This document shows, piece after piece, positions 36,927 through 50,600 of a stretch of 64,000 nucleotides of DNA. The position numbers were made by a program, and so were the translations under genes. The notes under the pieces are model-generated. The model had not been told where the DNA came from and did no database searches. It saw only the letters and a list, made by a program, of their open reading frames with translations. Origin of the DNA: Monosporascus cannonballus (Eukaryota; Ascomycota; Sordariomycetes; Xylariales). Within the stretch, counting starts at the first letter, position 1, and each line of letters starts with the position of its first letter. Location: assembly GCA_004154925.1 (NCBI GenBank), contig QJNS01000015.1, forward strand, positions 496,001 to 560,000, given 5' to 3'.

Positions 36927-39900
36927 CCGTTAAATTGTTAAGAAGATTAAGGCAGGTAAATTTGTTCAAAAAAACCTTAAAATTATTAACTCAAAATTAA
37001 CTGAATTTTAATATCATATAATCGTAATAATTCTTTAAGATAATTAAGTTAATAATAAACGCAAGTATGGTTAAATTATACTTTTTTTAAAAAAATGAAT
37101 TAATATTCTTTTTTAATATTTTGATTTATAGAAGTGTTGTTTTTTATAATATGCTTAATTAACCGGATATTAATTTTAACCTTTATTAGATCTCGGATTT
37201 TTTATAACCCGTATTTCGGCTTTTTTTGCAAAATTAAAAATTTTATTTTTTAACGTTTTAGAAAACTGGTATAATTTATATTTTTTAAAAAAGAATCGAA
37301 GATATAGCGTTTTTGTTAGATATTAATAGTTTTCTATATAACGAAACGAACGATTTTAGACGCGGCCAGTAAACGGCGTTATGATAAAATAAATTTATAT
37401 GCGGTAGCCGCAATATGCTTTTTCTTCAAAGTAAAATTCTGACCTTTTAAGCGACCGGCGATCAGCTCGGCGAAAAAAGCTTTAAATTCCGCCATAATGT
37501 GCAGAAATTATAGATTTTCAAAATAAAGAGTTCTTAGAAAACTAGCTTTAAGAAATTGGATAGTTAGAAAGGTGGACCGAATTAATTTGGTACTCTACTA
37601 TAGTTAGTTTAGTTAATAGGCTAACTAAAACTAACTAAAGTTATTTAAACTAATAATTAACTAATTAAAACCTTTCTACGTTACGTTGATAACTTATTAA
37701 ACAAGCTAAGATAATACGTAACTAAATTAAATTAAATTATAATTTAATATAATCTATTATAATAAATTAAAATACTGCAAAACAAATAAATATTAATAAG
37801 ATTAAAATAATATAAACATTAAACTAAAATAAATGAAAATGAACTCTTTATAATATACGTTAATTAAAGTTAATAAAAACCATTTGAAAAATAATATATA
37901 GAATAGAAGAAAATATATAAATATAATTTATATAAATTTATTAAATTTTAAATATTTTTCATGTTAGTTATAATATTTTTCGTTTTTTTTGTTTTCTATT
38001 ATTTATTTTCATCGTCTTGAACCTTTAATTTTTCAACTTTTTAATATAACGATTTTTTAACCGTTTTTAGTAATAACAGATTTCCTATTTTAGTTATAAT
38101 ATTACCGGTTAGAGAAAAACCTATTTCGACTTAAAAAGAAGTAACTCGTATAACTAAAATTTTTCGAGCTAAAAGGTCTACAATCGGCTATTTATAAGTA
38201 TTAGAAATCTAAAAATCTAAAAGATAAACCTGTAATTTATTAATATTAAAATAAATAATATAATTACATTTAAATTTACGCATGTTTTGAGATATTAAGT
38301 CTTATTTAAATATAACGTTAAAAATTGAATATCTAATTTATTAATAAATATTTAATTTTTAAAACGTTGTAATAAAATATAGAAAATAATGAAATACACT
38401 TATCGAATGAATTCTTGTTTTAGTAAGCCTAAATTGTTATGGCAAATATTCGGATAAAAATATAATAAGCATTTATTTCAAAAATATATTAATTTAAATC
38501 GCCCGTTTAAAATAATATTAAAATATAAGATTAATATTTCGAAATCGATTTCGAAAAAAAATATATTCGAAAGGTTTTTTTCCACCTTTCATAGCGCCAA
38601 TTAAGTCCGTATAATAAAGTTTCTATTAAAATTTGTCGGTAAATATTTCTTAAAAAATAAAGATATTTATTTAACTTACAGAAATATTATTCTCGTTAAT
38701 TCTGTTCTCAAAATTTCGATGTCGATTATTAAGTTTATTATATATAGTATAAATGTATATAACGTCTTATTTAACCTTATATAAAATGCACTATGTAATT
38801 TAATTTTCGATTTAATAAATGTTGCGAAAATCGATTTTAAATCCGTTAAACAATCCTATCCGAAAGCGGTGAAAAATATAGAATTGAATTGGTAAGTTAT
38901 CTTAACTTTATTAATGTATAATAAAGTTTTTTTGAATTAAAACGATATTGATTATTTAATACGTTAAACTTCACTGTATTAAATTATCTATTACATTAAT
39001 TAATTTATAATATAAAATTAAATCGAAAAAATAAAAACTAACCAAATGGAATTTTCGTTTATGAAAATCAACTAAAACAATTCCTCTTCGCTTATATTTA
39101 TCGGTTTTTTGTTAAAGAATTTTCAATATTTTTATTTTTATTGAATCGACGTTATAATGTTTTTAATTTCGATATTTTATTTGTGTTAAAGTAACAAATA
39201 AATCTTTTTTACGATATGTTAAAAAACTTGTTATTAATATTTATTTTTTCGTTATTTTCGTTCAATATATAATTTGTATAAATATGTAATCCTTTTTCGA
39301 TTTTTGAATTTAATAAATAGTAGGATAATTTTTTGGAGGTTATTAAGATAATTATATACGTAACGTATAAAATATCGACAACGAATGGTGAATTACTTAA
39401 TTTAAAATAAGTTAATATTGCCGCATTGTTCGCAACTTTATTTCGCATAAACCTAAATATATATTTAATTGAAATCTAAAACTATTGTTTTATAATTATT
39501 AAAAATGATAAATTAAGACTTTTAAATTACGTAATACTTTAATTTAAAGTCGATGTTAATAATAATAGTATTAATGGTTAAATACGCCGTTTAATTTATC
39601 GAATTCTATTTTTATCGAAATTTAAAGAAAATATATCATTATTTTCGATACATATTTTTAATAAAACGTTAAAATCGAATTTAAGGTTTCCGAAATTCTT
39701 GTTTAGTAAAGCTTTAATTATTTTTCGATTAATAACTAAATTTAAACTGTAATAAATTAAGATTATTATTAAAAATCCGAAACGAAATAAAATATAACTT
39801 ACTAGTAATAATAATTTAACAATTCTTTTAAAAAATGTATAACTGTAATATATTAAATGATAAATTATTTTCGACAATAGAATTTAATTTTTTTTATAAG

Positions 39901-41172
39901 CCTCGTTTTCGTTAAAACCTTGAATCGTATTATTTCGAATTCGTGTTCAGTTATCAAGTACATTAAAAAATCTAAACTTTTAACATCGAGTTCCATATAA
40001 ATTATTAATTAAATATCTTTTAAGCATTCTATTTTTTGAAGAGAAAATACATATTTGTTTAGTCTTTTCAAACCTTTTATTATATGTAACAATAAAGTGT
40101 TTATATCAATAATATTGCTAAAACTAAAAAGTTTAAAATGCTTAAAGTTTTTTAGTTTTTTAAATTATAAATATTAAATAATTTTATAAAATACAAAAGT
40201 TAATACAGAGATTTATACAAATATAAAATATATAATAATAACATTTACCTTATATGCAAAATACCTATTTTTCGATCTTGATTTATATTAATAGATAATA
40301 AATATCGCATAAATCAATAATTTGCAAATATATAAATATTAGACTTCTTTATTTCGAATACTTTAAAGCTATTATTTAATTCAAAACCTAAATTTTCAGA
40401 ACCCTGGTTAACAACTTACGAAAATATATTAAAAATAAATAAACCCGTAATAAATATATAAGTACCCGAATTTTAAATAAACAAATATACGAGTAATAGG
40501 TACATGTATTAAATCGTGAAAAGCTAGTTATAACGATATAAATTGCAATATAATTATATAATAATAAATGTTATATATAAATTTACATATTAAAAGTACT
40601 AAAATAAGTCAAATTCAACGTATTTATATTAAAAAATCAAAATTATACACACTTTGATTCTTATATAATACATAAATCTGATTTATAATAAATATATTAC
40701 TAATATTATTTATATAACTATGATTCGCTATTTATAAGTCGAAAAATTGATAAAAAGAAATAAGAATTTAAAAAATATTTAAGATCTTTTCAAAACTTTC
40801 GACTTATAAGTCGAAAATTACTAATTATTTAAAAGCAAAACACCATTAACAATTATACAAGTTTGAAGAACATTTAAAAACGTTTCAAAATTTTCTATTT
40901 ATAAAATAAAAGTATATCAGTTATTTTTAAATTATATAATATTTTACAAAGAATTTAATAAATATATTGTTAATAATAATTATATAATATATAATAAATA
41001 TTTACTTATAAATCGAAAGCTTGTAATTTATTTACATATTATATAATAAGTATATTATTATTATTAATTATATGATATATTATAATTAGTTATCGGTAAA
41101 AAAGTATTTATAAAAGTTTAATATTTTTAAAAAATTTCAAGAATTCTCTAGAATTTTTTACCTATAAATTAA
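36927..41172. other. hAT interior, middle part; no readable transposase
   Basis: AT-rich DNA between elements A and C. Two minus-strand open frames (39,209-39,448, 79 codons, and 39,596-39,877, 93 codons) lie close together in different frames and could be scraps of a transposase, but nothing in their translations can be tied to hAT domains. A less mutated patch lies at about 37,365-37,500. The stretch 40,730-41,180 repeats a word like CTTATAAGTCGAAA several times. Confidence 0.45.
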
Positions 41173-41177
41173 AAGGT

Positions 41178-41367
41178 ATATGACGGGCACAATGCGTAGG
41201 TTGAACGGAGGCATGGCCCAACAAAGGTTTATATTCAAGGTGAAAAGAGAAAGAGAGAAACAGCTAGCTACCAGCGAGGTAGCTATTTTTTATATACATA
41301 TAAGTAAGCTCGGGCTAAAAAGCTCGTTCCGTAAGCCCGAACTGCCCTATAGGCTTTAGCCTATAAC
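41178..41367 (-). repeat. 3' LTR of element C
   Basis: The plus strand reads TGACGGGCACAATGCG from 41,181 and ends GCCTATAAC. It contains the palindrome TATAGGCTTTAGCCTATA. It is paired with 46,529-46,718, which carries mainly transition differences. Confidence 0.85.
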
Positions 41368-43912
41368 ATTACCCTTTTTTTCGTCCTTAAGAAATAACGA
41401 AATTACGGCAAAACGGCGGCGGCTTTGCTTATACCTTTTTTATTTTATCTCTATTCGTACCTTTATGTTTTTGCTGACCCCGTTTTTATTTTTAAATAAG
41501 TTTTTGAAATTATTAAGGGCAGTTATATTTTTAAAATTATTATATAATTTTTATACCGGTTCGGCATAATTTAATTATTTTACGAATAGTTTTTTTCGGC
41601 GACCGCGGCCTATATACCTATTTTCGCCCTTTAATATATATTTTATTATATATTGGTTTTCTAATAATATTAATAATTATTAATTATTATTTAGGATTTA
41701 GTTACATAATAAATTCCTTATTATTAACTTTAAGAAATTTATGTCGAATTTCGGATATATCCTTAACGGTACGTTTAATTTTATAATATTATACGGCGTA
41801 ATCATAATAATCTTATATTTAATATATATTTAAAATAATCTTTTAGATAATTATAAGATAATTACGTTTTTTAAATTTAACCATATTAAATCTTTTATTT
41901 TAAAACATAATATTTATTTCTTAAAAGTATTAATTAATTGTTTTCTTTAGGCTTAAACTAACGCTATAATAATTTATATAACTTCCGTACCTTTTTATAA
42001 CTTTTTAATAAAATTAATATTTTTTCCGCCTTAAAGATTAATTTAGAAAATACCGGTATTTTATTAATAAGTTTTATATTATATTTGGAAATTTAAAATA
42101 AAGTTTACTTTTAACGAAAAATTCTTACCGTTAAAGGTTAATTATATTACCGGTAAAAACTTAACTTAATTATATTATACGTAACTTATAAAATAATTAA
42201 AATTTATTAAAAAAATCCTTAATTAATATTTTGTATAATTTTATTTCTTTAAAAATATAAAAATATATTAAGTTATTTTTATATATTTATTAAATGGCAT
42301 ACATAAATTTTAAATTTATTTGTTTAATTATTTTTTATCAGATATTAATTTTTTAAAAAATTATAATATTTTAATAACAAATAATAAAATATTAAACGTA
42401 CGCTTTTGCGTTTATATTAAATATCGGCTTTAAAATAACCGTTTTCATTAAACGATTATAAAATATTATAAAAAAACGAAAATTCTTTTTTTACTTTACC
42501 CATAAATTGATTATAAAATTTACCGAAAAATTTAAATAAAATCGATTTAAAATAAATAAAGGCCGTAATAACCCTTTTTTCGTTTTTTTTCATACGTACG
42601 ACTTATTATATACGTTATAATTACGGCAAAAATAATATATATCTTAAATTTATTCCGGCTAATAATAATTACGGATTAATATTATTAACGTAATGTCTTT
42701 TTTTGGGTGGCCGGTAATATAAAAATCGTATATCCGTTAAATTAATAATATCCGGAATAACTTTTAAGCAAAAATTTAATTACGTCCTTTAAATTATAAA
42801 AAATCCTTAAAGTTGAAAAAATATTCCATTATAAAAACCTTTATTATGTTTATAATTAAAAGAAAATTACGAAACTTCTGGGCTACGGCGGCATATGCCA
42901 TACTTAAGGTTTTATTTTTAATAATTTTTAAATCTTATATTTCTTCAAGGTTTTCTTTAAAAAATCCTTCCTTATTAAAGGATATAATTAGTCGTTCGTT
43001 ATTGCTTTATTTTAAATAAATTACAGTTATTAAGATTTTTTAAATCCGCGTCGATTCGTTAAATAATTATTTTTCTTTAATTAACCGGGTTACTCACTCC
43101 TTAAACTTAATATGTTTTTCGCCGCGAAATATATTTTATAATTTACGAAATATAATATCGGATACAATTATTAATTTATTAAATTAATATTTAAATATAA
43201 AATTAGAGGCAGATAAAAAACCGGCTTATTAAATTTATCTTTTAATAAGTTTACGGATACTTATAAAATATTAAAAACTTATATAATTTATTAAGATTAT
43301 AACAAAGCTAATTAATTCTTAAAATCCCTTTTTTTATTCCGCCAACGTTTTAATAATAATTAATAACTTTTTATCGTATATTTTATAATTATATTTAACT
43401 AGCGGTAATCTTTTTAAAAAATACGTAATTAATCGTAAACGTTTTAATAAACCGAATTAAAATAAACATTTCTTAATTATTTAGCTGGAATAATTTACCT
43501 TTATTACTGTGTTTTTTCGGAATCTTAATACGTAAAAATAAACCTTATAATAAAGAATTCTTTAAATCGGTCGAAAATTTATTGTTTTTTATTTTTTTAA
43601 CGGAAAAAGATTTTTCTTCTTAATTTATCGTAAAAAAGGAACCGTTATCCCGCTAAAATCTTCTATAAAAATTCGGTAAAAATTAGCGAATCCGATAAAA
43701 CTTTTAATATTTTTTACGTTAATAAAAACTTTTTATTTTCGAATAACCGTTATTTTCTTAGAATTAATTTTTAGGCTTACTTTTATTTCGATAATAAATT
43801 TTAAATTTTTTGTTTCTTAGATTACGAATTCGCATTTATCCGAGTCCAGTTTTAATTCTGCTTCCGTTAAACGGCAAAATACCATCTTAACATTAGCTAT
43901 ATAATTAGTTCA

Positions 43913-43954
43913 AAAGCCGGACGAATAAATTAATACATTATTTATATATACGAA
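43913..43954 (-). pseudogene. Reverse transcriptase active-site relic of element C
   Basis: Fourteen codons on the minus strand read FVYINNVLIYSSGF, the Ty3/Gypsy palm motif with YIDD converted to YINN. G-to-A change in both aspartate codons is what RIP on the opposite strand produces. The surrounding frame carries many stops. Confidence 0.8.
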
Positions 43955-46528
43955 ATAAAATTATCAAAATAATGCTTTAATATAATATTAATATAACGCT
44001 GGAAAGTAACCGATATACCGCTAAAGCTAAATAAGTATATCAGTTATTCGAAAATCCCGAAACGTATGCAAAACGTAATTTTTTATTCGTTTTCTTAACG
44101 GATACGTAATTAATAAAAAATCGTTTAAACGTTAAATTTTACAAATTACCGGGCCTATAATAAAGTTCGTAACATTTTTTTATTAACGGAAAAAATAACG
44201 GTTTTATTTTATTATCGTATTTAATTCCTTATAATTTACGTAAAACCATAAATCCTTATTAAATCTTTTTACAAATAATACCGGGGTACTTATAATGAAA
44301 TTATTAACCCGAATTTAATTTTTATTAAATAAATTTATAAATATTTTACATAAAATTAATAATGTTTTTCTTAATATTCCGTATAAAAGTTTTTATAAAA
44401 TTATTTTTTCTTAATCTAAAATATTTATTTTTAGGTTTATTGCTATATCGTTATTATTACGATAAAATAATAACGATAAACTTTTATCGTTTACAAAAAA
44501 ATCTCGGAATTTCCGTATTTCCTTAAAAAAATATTCCGTTATATCCTTAAAGATTAATTACGGCTTTACCCTTAAAGCGTTATTAATATTTTCTATAAAA
44601 ATTGGGAATAATTATATTCCGTTTTTATAGCAGCTTTACCGCATTATTACTGCGAAAGTTATAATTACTATTAAATAAGTTTTATTGTATTTTTATAGTT
44701 ACTTTTTTTCACGGGTTTTAAATTTTTTATCGAACTATTTTTTTTCGCGTAATATAAACGTAATAACGTTATTTGCGAAACGGATAAACCGTTATTTTAT
44801 TTCGTATATAATATTATTATATTTTATTTAAAATATTTTTTAGATAAAAAAATAAAATAAATCCTTAATTACGTACTTTTAAACTCGTTTTAAGCGGTTA
44901 TTTAAATTTATATTAACGTAAATAATTTTTCGAATTACGGTTATTATAAGTTCGTTATTTTTCGCTATCTTTAATCGATAAAATATAATAAATATACGTT
45001 ATAATTTTAAACGGCGAATTAATTATTAATTAAATATGGAATAATAAATATATTTATTATTAATTAAAGCGTTTAATATAAAAAAGGTATAATTTAATTT
45101 ATGATTAACTTTTTATAATCTTTTTATTATATTCCTTTTTTGTTAGCAATTTTTAATAAAAGTTATTTTTTTAAATTTTCGTTATTTAAATTGTTATCTT
45201 TATTAATAATATTTCGCAAATTCGTTACCGTAACCTTTATTTTAGCCGGATAAAACCGTTTTGCGGATTTATATTTAAGGCATTTCTAATTCGAATAATT
45301 CGTAACGGCATAACGGAAATATTACTTTTTCCGTTTACGAATTTTTACTTCATTATCGGAAAACTATTTCGCATAAGGCCGGTTATTTAAACCTTATTTC
45401 GAATTACCTCCGGATCGGTTTTTTCGATTATTCCGTTATTAATTTATAAATTTAAAAATTAACGTAATTAGTTTTTCGATACCCGTTATAAATATATCCT
45501 TTTAAACGTTTATTATTTAAATCGGTTTAATAATTTAACCGATATATTATTATTAATTAGCCGTTCCGCTTTTTTTACGGGAATATTAAATTATTATTCC
45601 TTTATTTATATAATAATTAAATAAAGTTTTTAAATAATTAATTACCTTTTTTAATTTACGTACTTAACGGTTATAATTATTATAAAATATATTTTTCGTA
45701 ATTAATACGTTACGGAACTACGTATTAATACCAGTATTTAAAAAAATATTTTAATTATTAAAAATTGTATTAAGTTTTTATATTCAGCTAATTTAAGTTT
45801 AAAATCCAATAAATAATCTTAAACCCGTTAATTAATATTTTATTTTATACGTTATAAATATTTTTTAACGGATTATATTACTTATTTATTTTCGCATTAT
45901 TTTTTTATATAAAAAAATTATCAATGTCGAAATTTTTTCGTAGTTCTTTTATTTCGAATTAAGAATTAAATTATAATTTTTTTCGATAAGCATAAATATT
46001 ATAATATTTAAATAAGTTATTATAAAAAACCGGCAATAAACCGGTTTTCTTTTATTTTTATATAAAATATAACGAAAAATAAATAAAATATTGTTTATTT
46101 TTTATTTTATAAAAACTATTTTATAAGCTTACGATTTACTTTTACAAACGTATTATTAAGCGGTAAACCTATTATAAGTTTTTGGCAAAATAAGTTTTAT
46201 TTTATAAAAGTTTTTTTTTATTTTCGTTATCCGATTAAGTAAATTATTTATTATTTCGTAATAATTAAAAATTAACTTAGCAAATTATTTTTGTTATATA
46301 TTAAGTTTTTAAAGCATATTTACGAACGATTAATATTATAAGTTTTCCTTAATAATTCCGGACGAAATTAATATTATAGGTTTATTTATAATTTCGTCAG
46401 TTATATTACCTTATAATTACTTCGTTATAAATTTTTTTAACTTATTATCCATAATTAAAGTATTTTTAAAAAACGTTTTATTTTTACTTAATTTCTTAAA
46501 AGCTATAATAAGTTATAACCTTAAATAT

Positions 46529-46718
46529 ATATAACGGGCATAATACGTAAGTTGAACGGAAGTACGGCCTAACAAAGGTTTATATTTAAGGTAAGGAGGA
46601 AAAGGGAGAAACAACTAATTACCAGCAAGGTGGCTGCTCCTTATATACATATGGGTGAACTCGCGCTAAGGAGCTCGCTCCGTAAGCCCGAGCTGCCCTA
46701 TAGGCTTTAGCCTATAAT
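46529..46718 (-). repeat. 5' LTR of element C
   Basis: Reads TAACGGGCATAATACG from 46,532 and ends GCCTATAAT on the plus strand. It has the same length as the left LTR and the same CTATAGGCTTTAGCCTATA palindrome. Confidence 0.85.
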
Positions 46719-46723
46719 AAGGT

Positions 46724-47082
46724 GTTAATTTTGGAAATATTACGTAAAAGCTGATTATAAATTATTAGTAACGATATTATAAATTTTAAATTTGTGATTT
46801 ATTTTTAATTATTTATAAGTTAAAAAATTAGACAAAAATTAAAAAATTTAAACTTAATATTAATTCTTTAAATATATATATATAGTAAATTAATAAATTA
46901 ATTGAAACTTTTAGCAATATTATACAATTATGTCTTTATCATCTATTTTTAAATATAATCGATATTTAAAACAATTTTTAAAAAATTTATAAAATTAATA
47001 AAATTATACTTAATTAATTAGTTTAGTTAAATTGCTGAATAAAACTCTGTAATTAAAACATTAACCAATAATAAAAAATAAA
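46724..47082. other. hAT interior, right part
   Basis: AT-rich sequence between element C and the right hAT terminus. No open frame or motif. Confidence 0.5.
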
Positions 47083-47109
47083 AACTAATTTCACAACCTT
47101 GGTAGCAAC
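47083..47109 (-). repeat. Right hAT terminal inverted repeat and target duplication
   Basis: AACTAATTTCACAACCTTG (47,083-47,101) is the inverse of the left terminus with one transition, and is followed by GTAGCAAC at 47,102-47,109. Confidence 0.85.
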
Positions 47110-47630
47110 CACGGCGCCTCTAACTATTTGCTCTAGATGACGAGAATATTCCCGTCCCTTACCTATTAGGGCGTTCCTTTGAAGGATGTTGTATTTTACT
47201 TATAATCCTGGTGGAACTAATCGAATCTAGGCGAACCTTCTTAATATTTCGCATTTGCTAGAATTATGCCCTCGTTTTAGCGTACTGATAAACACAAGGG
47301 AATGAACGAGGGTTATTGTGTTGCTTTTTCCTTTTACGGAAGCTGACCCATATGTCCCAAACAGAAGAGCAATTACCATGGCAGCAGGCGGCCAGTGCTT
47401 CTGGGTTCTACCTTAGATGCAAACAGTCCATACGATTGGTCCGTCTACAAGACCCTGCTAATGCTCTAAAGCCCTGGAGCCTTTGCACTTTAAAACGAGG
47501 GCATTTATTGTGCGCGCCGCGCGCGACAGGCACCTGTCTTACACTAATGCGCCAAAAAAATCCGTACGCCCACCTATTTCTCACCAAAACTCAATCTTTG
47601 CACTCCGCTACAATAATTCGAAAAAAAAAT
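47110..47630. other. Host balanced-composition DNA resumed after the hAT insertion
   Basis: About 520 bp of unmutated, balanced sequence that directly continues the block ending at 22,421 once the hAT element is removed. A 127-codon open frame (47,316-47,699, plus) runs from here into AT-rich DNA and ends in lysine/isoleucine-rich residues; no domain is seen and it is probably spurious. A very GC-rich palindromic word, GCGCGCCGCGCGC, lies at about 47,512-47,524. Composition falls again after about 47,600, presumably at the edge of another insertion. Confidence 0.6.
47266..47504. repeat. 14-bp inverted repeat pair bounding 239 bp
   Basis: ATGCCCTCGTTTTA at 47,266-47,279 and its exact inverse TAAAACGAGGGCAT at 47,491-47,504. 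The GAGGG word also appears once inside (about 47,307). No clear target duplication flanks it, so it may be a small non-autonomous element or a regulatory inverted repeat. Confidence 0.55.
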
Positions 47631-50600
47631 AAAAACTTAAAAAACCATAATTCATGCAAAGCTTTAATTATATTTATTCTATTTCTAAAAATATACTAAA
47701 TAACCAAACATTTATATAAGTTATTATATATTAAATTTAAATAATACTAGGTTTTTGTACAATCTTGTTTTTTATAGTAAGCATTTGTTAATTTAATACA
47801 TTTTTAACGTTTTTTAAATTTTATCTTTGTTAAAAACGTTAGGTTAACCGGTAACTATAACCTATTTAATAAATTATATAAATAAATTATCTTAATATTT
47901 AATATTGTAAGAGTTTATTATAATAACGAGCAAAAAATGAGTTTTAGTAAGAAATAAATAAGTGTATGGATTTTTAAACGCATTAGTGTATTTGCCAGTC
48001 GCAGTAGTTATGTATGCAAGTTAGCAACGTTTTAATTCGAAAATAAACGCAAAATAAACAGTATTAAAAGAACTAGTACAAAAATAAATTTCTAAATTTA
48101 TAAACGCATTACTCGATGCATTTTAACACACTTAATAATATCGAGTTTATAGTACTAATTCTATTTTAACTTTAAAATATTGTAAATACAAATATTAACT
48201 TAAAATTAAAACGTTGACAAAAGTATTATATAAAACGACAATAAACTATACGATTTTATTTAAAAAGTAATACTAAAATTGCATTATAATATAAAAATAT
48301 TTTAAAACTATTAAGTACTTCGTTTAATTATTTGTTAAAATTTAAAAAATTATAAAAATGTTGAAATATATAATAACTTTGCTTTAAAATACGTAATTAT
48401 AATAATATTTATTAATTTTTTATTGTTTAAAGAAAGCAAAATCGTATTAAATATATAATTAAGTTTATAAAAATTAGATTTATAGCTAGACTCAAATTCA
48501 AATTTTTTTATAAGATAGAATAAGTTCAAGTCGTAATTTCTAAGCTAAGCTAAATATGTAGAAAGTTATTATACGATTTATTTCACAGAACAAATATTAC
48601 ATTTATTATGTTCGAATATAATAATTAATTAGCAGTTTATAGAATTAGAATAAATTATTCTTTAGTTTTGTAAAGCCTTACTTTTATTACATATTAAAAA
48701 TATTCTATGTTTTAAATAATTCAAATTTAAAAGCTATATTAACGTTTACTATAATTATCGTACTTTAATATAATTTTAATTAATTTCTAGTATTACAAAA
48801 TAATGTTAAATATAGTGTAAATATTTCATTGTTATAGTTTAATAAAAACTGAAAAAAGTTTACATGTTGCAAAAGTAATATATTTGGCTTCATATTCGTA
48901 TTTTTTTAAACAAATAATTTTATTTTAGAAAACTATTTTATATAATTCATTATTTACTCTACTTTTTATTTTTAATTTTATAATAAAACAATAAATTGTT
49001 CTATTTAAAATTTTAAATTATTATTATTTTATTTTTCATTTTAGGTTTTTTTAAATAATATTAAGATTTATAGTTAATGTGAATTATAATTTAACTTTGC
49101 CGCGATACGACGTTATTAATATTTATTTTTTAGTTTCCGTTTTCGAATAGTTTTTCGAATCCTTTTCTTATATTGTGATATTTATTTCGTAACTTTCGGT
49201 TTAATATAACCTCGATTAGTGTTTAAAAGCTTTAAATAACAATTGAAACTACTATATATTACGCGTATATTAAATAATACTATAAATTAATACGGTTTTT
49301 TAATAAAGTAAAAATAAAGCGAAAGTTTTACGTTATTACTCTATATTGTTAACGCTAATATTTAGAAAGCGTTTAATATTTATTCAACATATTAAATTCA
49401 ACTGTATTCTTAACGTTTGGTGAATCTTTAATATAACCTTTTTTAAATTTAAGAAGTAATACGTATAATTAAAATAATTACCTTGAAAAAATAGATATAA
49501 ATATATTTATAAAAATTAAAATAATGTTCAAAGTAATATATAACGTGTATTAAAAATTCGATAAAGATATAATTAATGAAAATAACGGTTTAAGTTTTGT
49601 TATTTGAAGATTTAATTATATATTTAGTAACTATAACAAGGTCTATAAAACCTTTTAAAAAATAAAATTGAAATTTATTAATATTTCTTTACTAGTTTCT
49701 TTATTAATGAGAAGTCTTCGTTGAAATAAAGTTAAAATGAAATAATAAATTAAATACATTTCAATTTAAGCTATATTTTTAAAATTACGCCAAAAGTGTG
49801 AAAACTTATTATACGATATGATTTGTATAATAATATTACACTGATTATTTTGAAATGCGACAATAAATTTATCATTGTAACAATTAAGATAAATTATATC
49901 TTAATCTTATAAAGTCTTACTTTATCGTCGACCGATATATGATTGTCGATAAGCTTCGACTATAATAAACCTTATATCTACTAGCTGATTCGACAAAGTT
50001 AAAAGGTTAAACTTTGTCCAGCAAATCTTAAAGATCAACCTTAAAGATAAATAAGACTTATATTATTATATTATAACTGTAATAGGAAAATTATATCATC
50101 GTTGTATTTTTTAAATTTCTACTTTTACTTTAAGAAAATAATAAATAGGTTAAAAGTATTTTCGATATTTATAGATTTTAAATATTTATATATTTAATTT
50201 TTATATAATTAATACTGATATATATATCTTACTAAGCTAGTTTGGTATTTTTTAATCTTTATAACTTTTTATGTCTTATTTTTAATAAATCACTATATTT
50301 TTTAAAAAAGGTTTCTTAATATATATTGTAAAATATAAGTCGTATTATTGCAATTAGTCGTAAACATAGATACTCTTTTAAAATAAATTCGAAAATTATA
50401 TGGTTAATTTTAATTATTTTCTTTTTCAAATTTAATCGTTGATTTAAAATATCGGTTTTATTATTTTAAGCCTTTCTATAAATAATAATAACATCGAAAT
50501 TTGTTATATTTTTTAGTATGTCGTAATTATCGTTTCGGAATTTTTTTGATTATAATAAAACAGAGAAAAGGTTAATAATTAGTAGAGATTTTAAGATACT

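Larger units (their letters stand above)
41178..46718 (-). mobile_element. Gypsy element C (minus strand)
   Basis: LTRs lie at 41,178-41,367 and 46,529-46,718, flanked by AAGGT at 41,173-41,177 and 46,719-46,723. On the minus strand the polypurine tract (complement of ATTACCCTTTTTTT at about 41,368-41,381) precedes the left LTR, so the 5' end is at the right. The RT active site is at 43,913-43,954 and reads YINN, both catalytic Asp codons being changed to Asn. At 5.5 kb it is shorter than the other Gypsy copies. No gag or chromodomain could be read. Confidence 0.85.
22430..47101. mobile_element. hAT-type DNA transposon, RIP-degraded, carrying nested Gypsy elements
   Basis: The termini are CAGGGTTGTGAAATTAGTT (left) and its inverse with one A/G difference, AACTAATTTCACAACCTTG (right), bounded by perfect 8-bp duplications GTAGCAAC (22,422-22,429 and 47,102-47,109). 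Eight-base duplications and CARGG starts are hallmarks of the hAT superfamily. The span is 24,672 bp, but Gypsy elements A (with B inside it) and C account for about 19.3 kb, leaving about 5.4 kb, a normal size for an autonomous hAT. Its own sequence is 22,449-23,184, 36,927-41,172 and 46,724-47,082. All of it is AT-rich and stop-ridden. No hAT dimerisation motif could be read, so the superfamily call rests on ends and duplication length. Confidence 0.8.

Noticed and set aside
39596..39877. 93-codon hydrophobic minus-strand frame in the hAT interior
   Set aside because: It could be a transposase scrap, but the translation is dominated by Ile/Leu/Lys/Asn from RIP and no hAT motif can be aligned by eye.
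42813..43019. 68-codon plus-strand frame within element C
   Set aside because: It is antisense to the minus-strand polymerase region of the Gypsy element, so it is a shadow frame.
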